A DNA stretch of 64,000 bases from Thalassobacillus devorans. GTDB lineage: Bacteria > Bacillota > Bacilli > Bacillales > Halobacillaceae. Below are positions 1-7,623 of this stretch, piece after piece (positions within the stretch are counted from its first letter, which is position 1; every line of letters starts with the position of its first letter). The position numbers were made by a program, and so were the translations under genes. The stretch spans positions 707,384-771,383 of the forward strand of contig NZ_FXEH01000005.1 in the NCBI RefSeq assembly GCF_900176565.1. Direction: 5' to 3'. The notes under the pieces were generated by a model. That model was given only the letters and a program-made list of their open reading frames with translations, made no database searches and was not told the origin of the DNA.

Positions 1-2079
1 AACACCATCGACATCTTCAATCATATAAATGACCTGGTCAGCGAGTTCAGTCAGAACATCATAGTCCGGACCATTCAACTGAATCTGAATCGGTGCGCCG
101 CTACCGAACCCTGCCCCGATTTCATTGACAGCAATCTCTGCTCCTGGGATGTCGGATACATCGGCATCAATCGCCTGCATGATTTCGCTGGTCGTACGTT
201 CGCGATTGGCAGGATCCACAAGCTGAATCGTATATGTCGCTTCATTGGAAGAGGAAGAGAAACTCTCAAATCCACCGCCACCGACCGTAATGTAATTTGT
301 CTCGATGATATCTTCATAAGCAGTCAGTTTTTCATTTACTTTTTCTGTCACACTCTCCGTAGTTGCAAGTGATGTTCCTGCAGGTGTCGTCACGCTGATT
401 TCTACTTGTCCCTGATCGGAAGGTGGGATAAATTCCGTACCAATCATCGGAACGAGGAAACCGCTGGCTGTTATCGTCAGTACCGTAACAAGGACGGTTG
501 TTTTTCGCCATTTCAACACACGGCGGAGCATGGACTGATACCCATTGTTCACTTTATCGAGGAACCGGTCAAACCAGTACCTGCGACCGGAAGTCTGCAA
601 TGGTTTCGTCAATAATTTCGAAGACAGCATCGGAATCAACGTAACAGAAACGATCAAGGCCGCAATTAAAGCGAACGAGATGGTCAGCGCTAGCGGCGTG
701 AACAGTTCCGATGCGATTCCTTCTACGAAAATGATCGGTAAAAATACAACGATAGTCGTGGTCGCTGAAGCGATGACGGCTGGCGCCAGTTCAGACGCCC
801 CTTCTTTGGCTGCTTCAATCATCGAGTAACCGCGCTGGCGGTAGCTGACGATGTTTTCCAGGATGACGATGGAACTGTCGACCATCATCCCGATGCCAAG
901 TGCAAGACCACCCATGGTCAGTACGTTCAATGTCTCTCCGGTAAAATACATCAACGTAAATGTTGAAATAATGGCGATCGGAATCGAGATGCCAATGACG
1001 ATTGTTGCCCGAATGCTTTTTAAAAACAACAGCAGGACGAGAACCGAGAAGATTCCTCCAATGATGATGTTCATCATGACAGAATCAATCGATTGGGTAA
1101 TGAATTCCGAGGTATCGAGCACAACGCCCATGTTGACACTTTCCGGCAGGCGTTCTTCTATGTCCTCCATCGCCGCGGTGACATTATTGGCTGTCTCGAC
1201 GGTATTACCATCCGATTTTTTCAAAATGGATAGTACTACCGATGATTTCCCGTTAACCTTAGAAATCGTTGAAGCCTCTTCATACGTATCCTCAACGTCA
1301 GCGATCTGATCGAGGCGGATCTGCGCTCCATTCTCTGTCTGCAGCACGGTATCCTCTATTTCTTCAACCGATTCAAATTCGCCATCAATCCGGATTTGCA
1401 GGTCTTTGTCGCCTTTTTCCACGGCTCCCGCAGATGCGGACTTATTGGCGGCATTCAAGGACTGGACAATGGTTTCCGAGGTCAGTCCATATTCGTTCAT
1501 CTGTCCACGGTCGATTAAGACACGGACTTCACGGGCATTCCCACCTTCGATACTGACGGACCCTACCCCTTCCTGGCGCTCCAGAAAAGGAACGATACGA
1601 TCTTCCGCAATCTGCTGAAGCTCTTCCGGACTATCACCGGTGAGGCCGACCCACATGACCGGAATCTGCTGAGGATCAAAACGGAGAACATTCGGCTCGC
1701 CCGCTCCTTCCGGCAGCATCCCTTTCACCTGGTCCACTTTTTCCCTTACATCGAGCAAAGCATTGTCGAGATTCACACCCGTATTGAATTGCATAAAAAC
1801 AATCGAGGCGCCTGTCTGGGATTGCGACTGGACAGTTTCTATCCCTTCGATGGAACTGACCGATGATTCGATCGGTTCACTGATCAATTTTTCTGACTCC
1901 TGTGGTGCGGCGCCGTCATAACTGGTAGATACGACGGCAATCGGCAGGTCGATTTCCGGGTAAAGGTCGATGGCCAGATTACGCAGCGACATGAAGCCGA
2001 GCGCCAGAATGGCCAATACGATCATGATTACCCCAACCGGGCGTTTGACTGATGTATTGACGAGTTTCAAATCAAGCAT
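1..2079 (-). CDS. RND-family multidrug efflux permease (partial, C-terminus outside window)
   Basis: Inner-membrane proton-driven drug/lipid exporter of the AcrB/SwrC superfamily. The first 693 codons are here and the frame is still open at base 1. The N-terminus (MLDLKLVNTSVKRPVGV) leads into a first membrane helix, followed by the large extracytoplasmic loop. A later helix carries GMMVDSSIVILENI, the RND transmembrane-4 signature, with one acidic residue where Gram-negative AcrB has two. The ATG at 2079 follows GGAGG and overlaps the end of the adaptor gene by 8 bp, so the two are translationally coupled. With the upstream adaptor and TetR gene it forms a three-gene efflux operon like yerO-swrC. 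Substrate unknown. Confidence 0.9.
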   Translation of the reverse strand, partial: MLDLKLVNTSVKRPVGVIMIVLAILALGFMSLRNLAIDLYPEIDLPIAVVSTSYDGAAPQESEKLISEPIESSVSSIEGIETVQSQSQTGASIVFMQFNTGVNLDNALLDVREKVDQVKGMLPEGAGEPNVLRFDPQQIPVMWVGLTGDSPEELQQIAEDRIVPFLERQEGVGSVSIEGGNAREVRVLIDRGQMNEYGLTSETIVQSLNAANKSASAGAVEKGDKDLQIRIDGEFESVEEIEDTVLQTENGAQIRLDQIADVEDTYEEASTISKVNGKSSVVLSILKKSDGNTVETANNVTAAMEDIEERLPESVNMGVVLDTSEFITQSIDSVMMNIIIGGIFSVLVLLLFLKSIRATIVIGISIPIAIISTFTLMYFTGETLNVLTMGGLALGIGMMVDSSIVILENIVSYRQRGYSMIEAAKEGASELAPAVIASATTTIVVFLPIIFVEGIASELFTPLALTISFALIAALIVSVTLIPMLSSKLLTKPLQTSGRRYWFDRFLDKVNNGYQSMLRRVLKWRKTTVLVTVLTITASGFLVPMIGTEFIPPSDQGQVEISVTTPAGTSLATTESVTEKVNEKLTAYEDIIETNYITVGGGGFESFSSSSNEATYTIQLVDPANRERTTSEIMQAIDADVSDIPGAEIAVNEIGAGFGSGAPIQIQLNGPDYDVLTELADQVIYMIEDVDGV

Positions 2080-3415
2080 CCTCCTTTATGATGCTGACTT
2101 TCGCTCCGTCAGACAACGTCAATTGACCCGTAGTGACTATTTCAGCACCTGCTTGCAGGCCACCTTCAACCGCAGTGAGATCGGATTGCGCTTCCACTAT
2201 CGTCACTTCCACTTTTTCTGCTACTTCGTCAACGATTTCATAGAGATAAGCTTCGCCGCCTTCTTCCACGACTGCTTCTGTCGGTACTAAAAACGTGTCT
2301 GATACGACGGTTTCCGGAAGCAGGAAGGTGGCCATTGTCCCCGGCTTGATCGCTTCCCCTTCATTGGCGATCGTGGCTTCGACCGGATATAAGCCTGTGT
2401 CATTCGGTACGGAAGCCACATAATCGACTGTCGCAGTCACTGGCTCTTCGACACCATTGATATCTACGTCTATTTCCTGTTCTTTTTCGAATAAATTAAG
2501 CTGATCCGATGTCACTGTCGCTTCGACGGTCATTGGATTTAACGCAACAATTGCTCCAATTGGCTGCTGGTTGGATACCATGTCGCCAACTTTTGCATCA
2601 AGAGAAGTGATTTCTCCGGAAGATGGTGCCGATATGGTATTGTTGGAATTCTGCTCACGCGCCTGATTCAGCTGGACCTGGGCCTGTTCGACTTGAAGCT
2701 GCGCCTGTTCCACGCCTACTTCTGCCTGCGCAAGCTGTTCCTCCGCCTGATCAACCTGTGCTTCCGCTTGTTCTACTTCTGCAGAAGATGGGGCAGTCTG
2801 ATTCTTCGCCTGCTCGTACTGAGCGTATGCCTGATCCGCCCGGTTCTTTGCTTGTTCATATAACACTTCCGGGATGGTGCCCTCGTCTGCCAGCTTCTTT
2901 GTCTGATCAGCGAGCTCTTTCGCCTGCTCATATTGCTGGTAGGCTGCCTGTTCCTGACCCTTGGACTGCTCAGCCCGTGCCTGTTGGGCCTCTTTCGCGG
3001 CATCGACTTGTTTCTTAGCATTCTCGACCCCAAGTGCTGCCTGACGTCTTGAAATCCTGGCATTTTCCAGCTGCTTGCTCGCCTGCTGGACGGCATTTTC
3101 CTGCAGCTCTACTTGACTTTGTGTATCCTGAGCGTCTACTTGCCCGATGGCATCTCCTTTTTCTACTCTGTCCCCTTTTTCTACGTTCAAAGCGACAAGT
3201 TCCCCTGGTGTCCGCGGAATGATTTGTGAAGTATCAGCTGGTGCCGTCCGTCCGACGATTTTCCGCTCAATGCTCAAATCCCCTTTTTCTACGACTGCCG
3301 TTTCTACCGGGGTGACGCGCTCTACTTCTTCTTCCGGTTCTTCATTATTGGAACAGCCACTGATCAATCCGATCGAAAGCAACGCCACGATGGCCGGCTG
3401 GATAATTTTTTTCAT
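2072..3415 (-). CDS. RND efflux periplasmic-adaptor-type (membrane fusion) lipoprotein
   Basis: 447-aa HlyD/AcrA-family adaptor that pairs with the RND permease encoded directly downstream. A signal peptide ends in the lipobox GLISGC, so the protein is predicted to be lipid-anchored on the outer face of the membrane. After a biotinyl-lipoyl-like segment (about residues 60-110) comes an exceptionally Gln/Glu/Ala-rich coiled coil (about 110-255), then the second lipoyl half and beta-barrel domains. The coiled coil contains several near-repeats of the EQAxxQVxQAE type. Gene order adaptor-permease with an 8-bp overlap supports one transporter. The substrate cannot be told from sequence. Confidence 0.9.
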   Translation of the reverse strand: MKKIIQPAIVALLSIGLISGCSNNEEPEEEVERVTPVETAVVEKGDLSIERKIVGRTAPADTSQIIPRTPGELVALNVEKGDRVEKGDAIGQVDAQDTQSQVELQENAVQQASKQLENARISRRQAALGVENAKKQVDAAKEAQQARAEQSKGQEQAAYQQYEQAKELADQTKKLADEGTIPEVLYEQAKNRADQAYAQYEQAKNQTAPSSAEVEQAEAQVDQAEEQLAQAEVGVEQAQLQVEQAQVQLNQAREQNSNNTISAPSSGEITSLDAKVGDMVSNQQPIGAIVALNPMTVEATVTSDQLNLFEKEQEIDVDINGVEEPVTATVDYVASVPNDTGLYPVEATIANEGEAIKPGTMATFLLPETVVSDTFLVPTEAVVEEGGEAYLYEIVDEVAEKVEVTIVEAQSDLTAVEGGLQAGAEIVTTGQLTLSDGAKVSIIKEDA

Positions 3416-3436
3416 ACCATGACTCCTCTCGTCTTC

Positions 3437-4315
3437 CTATATCAATTCAATATTCAAATCTCTGGCAATTTGGCGGCATTCCTTGTCAAATGCAGCTATC
3501 CCTTTAAAATGGGATAGCATGCCTTGGAACAAAATCGGCTGTGGCTGCTCTTTTTTTATTTCATTCAACAGTACATCCACTACTCCATGCAGGTCTTCCC
3601 TTTTCTGCTTTGCCATTTTCAGCGAGTCAATTTTGCCTCTCATCGCAGTCAGCTGCTCTTTCACCCGGCTGTGAGGGTCCTGCTGATGAAATGAAGGAAA
3701 ATGTCGCTTGACATTATCCAAGGTGATCAACGGTTTTTCCTCTTTTTTCAGGATGCCCTCGACTGCATCGACAATTCGCTCCTGAATAAATGAAGCAAGC
3801 CGCTGCGGTTCGACATCGAGTTCATCAATAACGAGCCATTTGGCATACCCATCGAGAATCCCTTCCATAAGGATGGAGCTATCGACTATGTATGGTTCGA
3901 CCGCTTCTCCGAATAGTTCTTTCAGATTTTCACTTGTCCAACGGAAGCTTTCTGCTTTCATCTCTAGGAGAAAGTCATCGACTTGCGGACTGAGCGACAC
4001 ATTATCACGCAGATGCATGATGATAAACTCTTTGTTCTCCATTAAACTGGTGATAAACACTTCGAGTTGACGGGTCATTTTCTCCTTGGGTGGCAAATCG
4101 GTCTGACGCACTTCTTCTACTTTTTGCATCAATTGCTGGTAATAAAATTTATAGATAGCCAAAGTCAGATCTTCTTTCGAGTCAAAATGAAGATAAAAGG
4201 CTCCTTTAGAGACGTCACTTTGGCTGGCAATTTCCTGAATGGAGGTTGCGTGGTAGCCTTTCTGGGCAAATAGCTTCATTCCAGCTTCAATTAACTGGCG
4301 TTTCCGTTCATGCAT
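3437..4315 (-). CDS. TetR/AcrR-family transcriptional regulator of the efflux operon
   Basis: 292 aa, longer than the roughly 190-210 aa usual for the family. Residues 1-55 form the TetR helix-turn-helix domain (KGYHATSIQEIASQSDVSKG followed by AFYLHFDSKEDL). The rest is an alpha-helical ligand-binding part with an extra C-terminal extension of about 90 residues rich in Lys and Glu. It is the first gene of the operon with the adaptor and permease, 21 bp upstream of the adaptor. By analogy with YerO-like regulators it probably represses this operon until a toxic compound binds; that is inference. A candidate operator lies just upstream. Confidence 0.88.
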   Translation of the reverse strand: MHERKRQLIEAGMKLFAQKGYHATSIQEIASQSDVSKGAFYLHFDSKEDLTLAIYKFYYQQLMQKVEEVRQTDLPPKEKMTRQLEVFITSLMENKEFIIMHLRDNVSLSPQVDDFLLEMKAESFRWTSENLKELFGEAVEPYIVDSSILMEGILDGYAKWLVIDELDVEPQRLASFIQERIVDAVEGILKKEEKPLITLDNVKRHFPSFHQQDPHSRVKEQLTAMRGKIDSLKMAKQKREDLHGVVDVLLNEIKKEQPQPILFQGMLSHFKGIAAFDKECRQIARDLNIELI

Positions 4316-4340
4316 CTATATCCCTGCTTCCTTTTCTTTC

Positions 4341-4354
4341 TGACCAGTCAGTCA
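4341..4354. promoter_or_regulatory. Candidate TetR operator
   Basis: TGACCAGTCAGTCA contains the inverted repeat TGAC-N6-GTCA, the kind of site TetR-family repressors bind. It sits 12-25 bp past the predicted -10 of the efflux operon promoter, overlapping the expected transcript start, where a bound repressor would block the promoter. Confidence 0.5.
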
Positions 4355-4365
4355 CAACAAGGTTA

Positions 4366-4394
4366 ATCGTACTAAATTACCAGACAAATTTCAA
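4366..4394 (-). promoter_or_regulatory. Sigma-A-type promoter of the TetR-adaptor-RND operon
   Basis: On the minus strand TTGAAA (4394-4389), a 17-bp spacer and TACGAT (4371-4366) precede the TetR gene by about 50 bp. The spacing is ideal and each hexamer is a fair match. Confidence 0.5.
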
Positions 4395-4448
4395 TCACTA
4401 TCGACTTGTTTTTTAAGCATTTGCTTTTTACAAAAAAAGAGACGAAAA

Positions 4449-4560
4449 GTCGAAGACTTGATTTTGAGATATCTAGGGTCCTTTACCATAAAAGTGTCAG
4501 GGGCGGCTGGAAGCTCACCGTACGCCCATGGAAAGCGAGTAATTTCCCGGGCCTCCAAAC
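4449..4560. repeat. Degenerate copy of GC-rich palindromic repeat family A
   Basis: The 22-bp tag at 4449-4470 (GTCGAAGACTTG then ATTTTGAGAT) is nearly identical to the tag at 40817-40838 beside another copy. The part at 4521-4556, with GGAAAGCGAGTAATTTCCCG, resembles the outer half of the copy at 15164-15285. The matching other arm has decayed, so this looks like an old remnant. The gene-free stretch 4316-4666 otherwise holds the promoter/operator and a terminator. Confidence 0.55.
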
Positions 4561-4620
4561 GCTCTCGAATATAACGGAAACTATCTGCAAATCTGAAAGA
4601 AACCATGCAGTAAGACGCAG

Positions 4621-4656
4621 AAAAGCCAGGTGACTGTGAGGTCACCTGGCTTTTTT
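4621..4656 (-). terminator. Bidirectional-looking intrinsic terminator
   Basis: Perfect 14-bp stem AAAAGCCAGGTGAC (4621-4634) with its complement (4641-4654), a 6-nt loop and T-runs on both strands. It lies just downstream of the minus-strand gene ending at 4667. Confidence 0.85.
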
Positions 4657-4666
4657 GGGGTTCTTG

Positions 4667-5287
4667 TCAGGAAATTTGTCTTCCCATTTCTGACACCATT
4701 AAATCCAATTTCTTCACTTTTGAAAGACCGCTCTTTGGGAAACGGCGATCAAAATTATCGAACATTACCTTAAGGCTTTCCTCCTCCAGTAATATACTGT
4801 AGGTATCAAAGGTATGTCGGTACTGATCAATATACCGCTTCATCTTTTTATAAAAGCTATTCAAATGATAAGTTGAAGAAAAATCAAATGCCTTTGCTAC
4901 ATCACTGTCATACGTCGGGAAATTACCATTAAGTGTATGTAGCATAGCGGTAGCAAGCGGGAATTGCATCGTTGGGTTCCCTTTATGGTTTTTCACTTCA
5001 TAAAGATCAGTTACGACCCGGACGATATTCGGCCTGCTTTCATTGCGTTGATTTTCCATGATTTCAAAAAAACGTTCCTGAAATTCCTGCGTCAGGCTCG
5101 GGTTGTCCAATTTATAAAAATAACGGAAAGCAAACTGGAAGACGAGATCCTTTGTTACATCCGTCTCTTTAAATCGGTCATGCAGGAAGCGATAAACTTC
5201 AATTTTTTCAGGATCGATTTGGTTGATTATGTTTTCCTGATCATCAAGCAGGAGATCTTTGATGTCATCTGCCGTTCTATATTTCAT
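4667..5287 (-). CDS. Unrecognised 206-aa soluble protein
   Basis: I do not recognise this protein. The start at 5287 (MKYRTADDIKDLL) is preferred over an upstream in-frame ATG because GGAGAGGTG sits 6 bp before it. No signal peptide or membrane segment is visible, and it appears mainly helical and charged. The most conserved-looking stretch, about residues 108-138 (PLATAMLHTLNGNFPTYDSD), loosely recalls the 'lh..NP..PIyDs.V' pattern seen in some helix-hairpin-helix-like and uncharacterised bacterial proteins; this is a weak visual resemblance only. It stands alone between the efflux operon and comK, with its own terminator. Confidence 0.75.
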   Translation of the reverse strand: MKYRTADDIKDLLLDDQENIINQIDPEKIEVYRFLHDRFKETDVTKDLVFQFAFRYFYKLDNPSLTQEFQERFFEIMENQRNESRPNIVRVVTDLYEVKNHKGNPTMQFPLATAMLHTLNGNFPTYDSDVAKAFDFSSTYHLNSFYKKMKRYIDQYRHTFDTYSILLEEESLKVMFDNFDRRFPKSGLSKVKKLDLMVSEMGRQIS

Positions 5288-5492
5288 CCGAATCACCTCT
5301 CCTATTGATTTTCCCTTTGCCAAGAATAAGAAAACTATCAATTTTTCCCATTGGAACATGGCATTCAAACGCTCTCTTATTCTAAAGATGATGGCGTTTT
5401 CACGATAAATTATGTATGTTCATCTTACCATAAAAATAGGGAAGGAAAAACGAAAGGGTATTCATTAAGGCAGAAGAAGCTTCCTGCCTGTT

Positions 5493-5960
5493 TCAGGCGT
5501 GATGCAGCCGATTGACAAGCCGGGCGGCAAGTATGAATTGCCGGTTAAAGGAAGCTTTGGAGGTATCAATCGTATACGTCGTATTATCAGAAAAAAGTAT
5601 TTCCATTTTGCCAGGGGCTGATTCTCTCTGGTCCTTGACATGATGGTAGTTAAACCATACTTGTTCGCCGGTAATATTATCACGAAGTGGAAACATGACA
5701 ATTCCCGAAGGAGAACTTACTTCAATCGGCAACTTTTTATCGGTATGCAGGAAAGCACGGGCAAAATCCCTTCTTCCATTAAAGGAGGACCCATATAAAA
5801 TACAGCTGTTATTAAGGATGTTCTGGACGCTCATCTTTGCACAAACCACGTGACTATCTTCCAGTATCAGCGCAGCCAGCTTACCTTCCTGCAGATTCGG
5901 TTTTACCATCATTGTCTTTTTATTGATCAAGTATTCTAACGCTCTTTCAGCACATTCCAC
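5493..5960 (-). CDS. comK: ComK-family competence/transcription regulator
   Basis: 155-aa protein matching the ComK pattern: an early strand region, a central block CILYGSSFNGRRDFARAFLH (compare B. subtilis CRFFGSSYAGRK), then IVMFPLRD and a W-x-x-x-H-H-V motif near residue 105. ComK activates DNA-uptake and recombination genes by binding A/T-rich K-boxes. At 155 residues it is shorter than B. subtilis ComK (192), mostly at the C-terminus, the region involved in tetramerisation and MecA/ClpC-dependent degradation. The GTG start at 5960 follows GGGGTGGAG. A role in competence is inferred from the family; no com operon is in the window. Confidence 0.8.
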   Translation of the reverse strand: MECAERALEYLINKKTMMVKPNLQEGKLAALILEDSHVVCAKMSVQNILNNSCILYGSSFNGRRDFARAFLHTDKKLPIEVSSPSGIVMFPLRDNITGEQVWFNYHHVKDQRESAPGKMEILFSDNTTYTIDTSKASFNRQFILAARLVNRLHHA

Positions 5961-6077
5961 ATCTCCACCCCATCATCTCTCTATTCTATTACCTACGACC
6001 ATATTACTATAATACCTATTTTCAAGTCGCATCGCTTATTGACAAAATTGTGAACAATACCCAATTCACCCATTTGT

Positions 6078-6098
6078 TGGTCACCCCAGAGGTGACCA
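6078..6098. repeat. Perfect 8-bp inverted repeat upstream of yjfB and comK
   Basis: TGGTCACC (6078-6085) and GGTGACCA (6091-6098) are separated by 5 bp. It lies in the divergent space between comK (minus) and yjfB (plus). No T-run follows on either strand, so an operator is as likely as a hairpin. Confidence 0.5.
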
Positions 6099-6129
6099 GG
6101 AAATTCCATATTCATTAATCCAATATCAG

Positions 6130-6137
6130 GTCGATAT
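6130..6137 (+). promoter_or_regulatory. Possible sigma-D -10 element for yjfB
   Basis: GTCGATAT differs by one base from the sigma-D consensus GCCGATAT and lies about 32 bp before the yjfB start, as expected for a motility gene. The -35 region 15 bp upstream (TTCA) is a poor match to TAAA, so this is tentative. Confidence 0.3.
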
Positions 6138-6168
6138 TAGAAATAGTTCAGGAGAAAGGAGTGAAGCT

Positions 6169-6357
6169 ATGGATGTTGCGACCGTCTCTGTCCTGATGAG
6201 CCAGCATTATGTGAAGCAGAATGCCAGTCTTGCCGTGATGGATAAATCGATGGATCAGGCCAGACAGCAAGGTGCCCAGATCGTCGAGATGCTTGAGACT
6301 GCCAAGCCGGAAGTTCAGCACCCGACACTCGGAGGCCGCCTTGATTTACAAGGTTAA
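6169..6357 (+). CDS. yjfB: YjfB-family putative motility protein
   Basis: 62-aa soluble protein of the YjfB family. The start MDVATVSVLMSQ, a helical middle rich in Gln and Met, and the ending HPTLGGRLDLQG are the family hallmarks (B. subtilis ends HP-LG--ID-). Members are small sigma-D-regulated proteins of unknown biochemical role made with the flagellar regulon. A good ribosome binding site (AGGAG) precedes the ATG. It is one of the few plus-strand genes, divergent from comK, and is followed by a strong terminator. Confidence 0.85.
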   Translation: MDVATVSVLMSQHYVKQNASLAVMDKSMDQARQQGAQIVEMLETAKPEVQHPTLGGRLDLQG

Positions 6358-6374
6358 GTGGTGGGAAAAACAAA

Positions 6375-6421
6375 GAAGACGCCGGCTGATCCTGTGCAGG
6401 TTACAGCGGCGTCTTCCTTTT
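6375..6421 (+). terminator. Intrinsic terminator after yjfB
   Basis: Stem GAAGACGCCG (6375-6384) with CGGCGTCTTC (6407-6416), followed by CTTTTTG on plus. The preceding GGGAAAAACAAA gives a T-rich run on minus, so it may also serve the lipoprotein gene ending at 6432. Confidence 0.8.
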
Positions 6422-6431
6422 TGTTTGGAAA

Positions 6432-6704
6432 TTATTCGTTATTTTCATCGTCTTCCATAGTATCTTCGTTCGTCATGTCTTCCTCAGGGGCTTCTTCATC
6501 TGTATCTGCATCCCCATTTTCCTCATCTTTGTTTTCTTCCCCATCCATATTTTCGTCCATTTCGCCATCTTCTTCACCCATGTCAGCTTCTTCATTTTGC
6601 TCTGTGCCGTTTTCACCAGCGTCATCATCTTCAGTAGCACATGCACCTAAAAGGAAAATCGCCAGCGTAGCGGCACCAAACTTCATCCACCATTTATTAA
6701 GCAT
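6432..6704 (-). CDS. Small, highly acidic lipoprotein
   Basis: 90 aa. The signal peptide (MLNKWWMKFGAATLAIFLLG) ends in the lipobox LGAC, so the mature protein is lipidated and displayed outside the membrane. Everything after the cysteine is low-complexity Asp/Glu (with Asn, Gly, Met) and is surely unstructured, typical of salt-adapted Bacillaceae. TTAGGAGG precedes the ATG. No known domain and no obvious operon partner; function unknown. Confidence 0.75.
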   Translation of the reverse strand: MLNKWWMKFGAATLAIFLLGACATEDDDAGENGTEQNEEADMGEEDGEMDENMDGEENKDEENGDADTDEEAPEEDMTNEDTMEDDENNE

Positions 6705-6856
6705 ATTTTATTCCTCCTAATTATTTAGTTCACGCCTATCTTTCCCATATCGGAAAAAATAAACCATATTCAGGAGGAAATTTTTCAAATGGGCAGACGA
6801 AGAGTCGAACAACCTGCTTTACGAGCGAAAATCTGAATTTATGAGTGGTTTTTCAT

Positions 6857-7279
6857 TTATTTCAACGCAAACATGATTTCCGCTTCACATGCCAGCTCGC
6901 CGTCGACCGTTGCTTTCGCTTTCCCTTTGCCCATCGGTCCCTTGGCGCGGACAATCTCGACCTCCAGCTTCAGGCGATCGCCAGGCTGCACCTGACGTTT
7001 AAAACGGCATTTATCGATACCCGTGAAAAAAGCAAGTTTACCCTGGTTATCTTCTTTTTTCAGCATAGCGACAGCCCCAACCTGTGCCAGCGCTTCAACG
7101 ATCAATACCCCAGGCATAACCGGATATTCCGGGAAGTGACCTTCAAAAAACGGCTCATTCACGGTGACATTTTTGTAGCCAGTCGCTTTTTCTCCTTCTA
7201 CGACTTCTTCAATCTGATCAATTAACAAAAATGGATAGCGGTGCGGGATGATCTCTTTGATTTCGTTTATATTCATCAT
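6857..7279 (-). CDS. fabZ: 3-hydroxyacyl-[acyl-carrier-protein] dehydratase FabZ
   Basis: 140-aa hot-dog-fold enzyme that dehydrates 3-hydroxyacyl-ACP in fatty-acid elongation, in the cytoplasm. The catalytic histidine is H48 in [12 protein letters not shown] and the acid is E62 in VEALAQVGA. The N-terminal [11 protein letters not shown] block is typical. The length is normal. AAGGAG precedes the ATG-ATG start. In B. subtilis fabZ (ywpB) also follows flhP, so the locus is conserved apart from the inserted monooxygenase/methyltransferase pair upstream. Confidence 0.97.
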   Translation of the reverse strand: MMNINEIKEIIPHRYPFLLIDQIEEVVEGEKATGYKNVTVNEPFFEGHFPEYPVMPGVLIVEALAQVGAVAMLKKEDNQGKLAFFTGIDKCRFKRQVQPGDRLKLEVEIVRAKGPMGKGKAKATVDGELACEAEIMFALK

Positions 7280-7367
7280 ATGTAAAATCTCCTTTCATTT
7301 ATCAACTATGCTCATTATATACATGTTGGAGCATTTCGACAAAATTTCTTATGTAACTCCTTGCGAG

Positions 7368-7393
7368 GTTATAGGGTTAAAAAAATAGGGAAT
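7368..7393 (+). promoter_or_regulatory. Possible sigma-B promoter for the lmo0937-family gene
   Basis: GTTATA (7368-7373), a 14-bp spacer and GGGAAT (7388-7393) resemble sigma-B GTTTAA-N12-15-GGGTAT. It lies about 50 bp before the start codon. The match is partial. Confidence 0.35.
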
Positions 7394-7445
7394 AATCAAA
7401 GTGAACTATATTTTTCCTGCCAATACATTTTAAGGAGGCCAAAAC

Positions 7446-7592
7446 ATGCTGTGGACCATTCTTATTGTCCTGTTGGTCTTATGGTTATTCGGTTTGATCG
7501 GCGGAATTGCCGGGAACCTGATTCACCTGCTGCTGGTCATTGCATTAATCGTTTTTATCGTGAGACTTGCACAGGGTCGAGGAAGACCTTAG
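7446..7592 (+). CDS. lmo0937-family small membrane protein
   Basis: 48-aa hydrophobic protein (MLWTILIVLLVLWLFG, then GLIGGIAGNLIHLLLVIALI) with two short membrane segments separated by a Gly-rich turn and a basic tail ending QGRGRP. This pattern is the lmo0937 family, common in Firmicutes and often stress-induced; no biochemical function is known. A perfect AGGAGG lies 6 bp upstream of the ATG and a terminator follows directly. It is the only coding sequence in the gap between fabZ and the methyltransferase gene. Confidence 0.85.
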   Translation: MLWTILIVLLVLWLFGLIGGIAGNLIHLLLVIALIVFIVRLAQGRGRP

Positions 7593-7599
7593 CTAAAAA

Positions 7600-7623
7600 A
7601 ACCCTCCTGAAGAGGGTTTTTTT
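7600..7623. terminator. Bidirectional terminator between convergent genes
   Basis: AACCCTC (7600-7606) pairs with GAGGGTT (7612-7618) across a 5-nt loop. A-run on the left and T-run on the right serve the plus-strand peptide gene and the minus-strand methyltransferase gene, whose stop codon lies in the T-run. Confidence 0.85.

Noticed and set aside
1-2079. RND gene as a pseudogene, because only short frames appear in other readings
   Set aside because: The frame from 2079 to base 1 on minus is open throughout; it simply continues beyond the window.
4391-4645. Open frames on both strands upstream of the TetR gene
   Set aside because: They run through the promoter, a decayed repeat and a terminator, with no ribosome sites.
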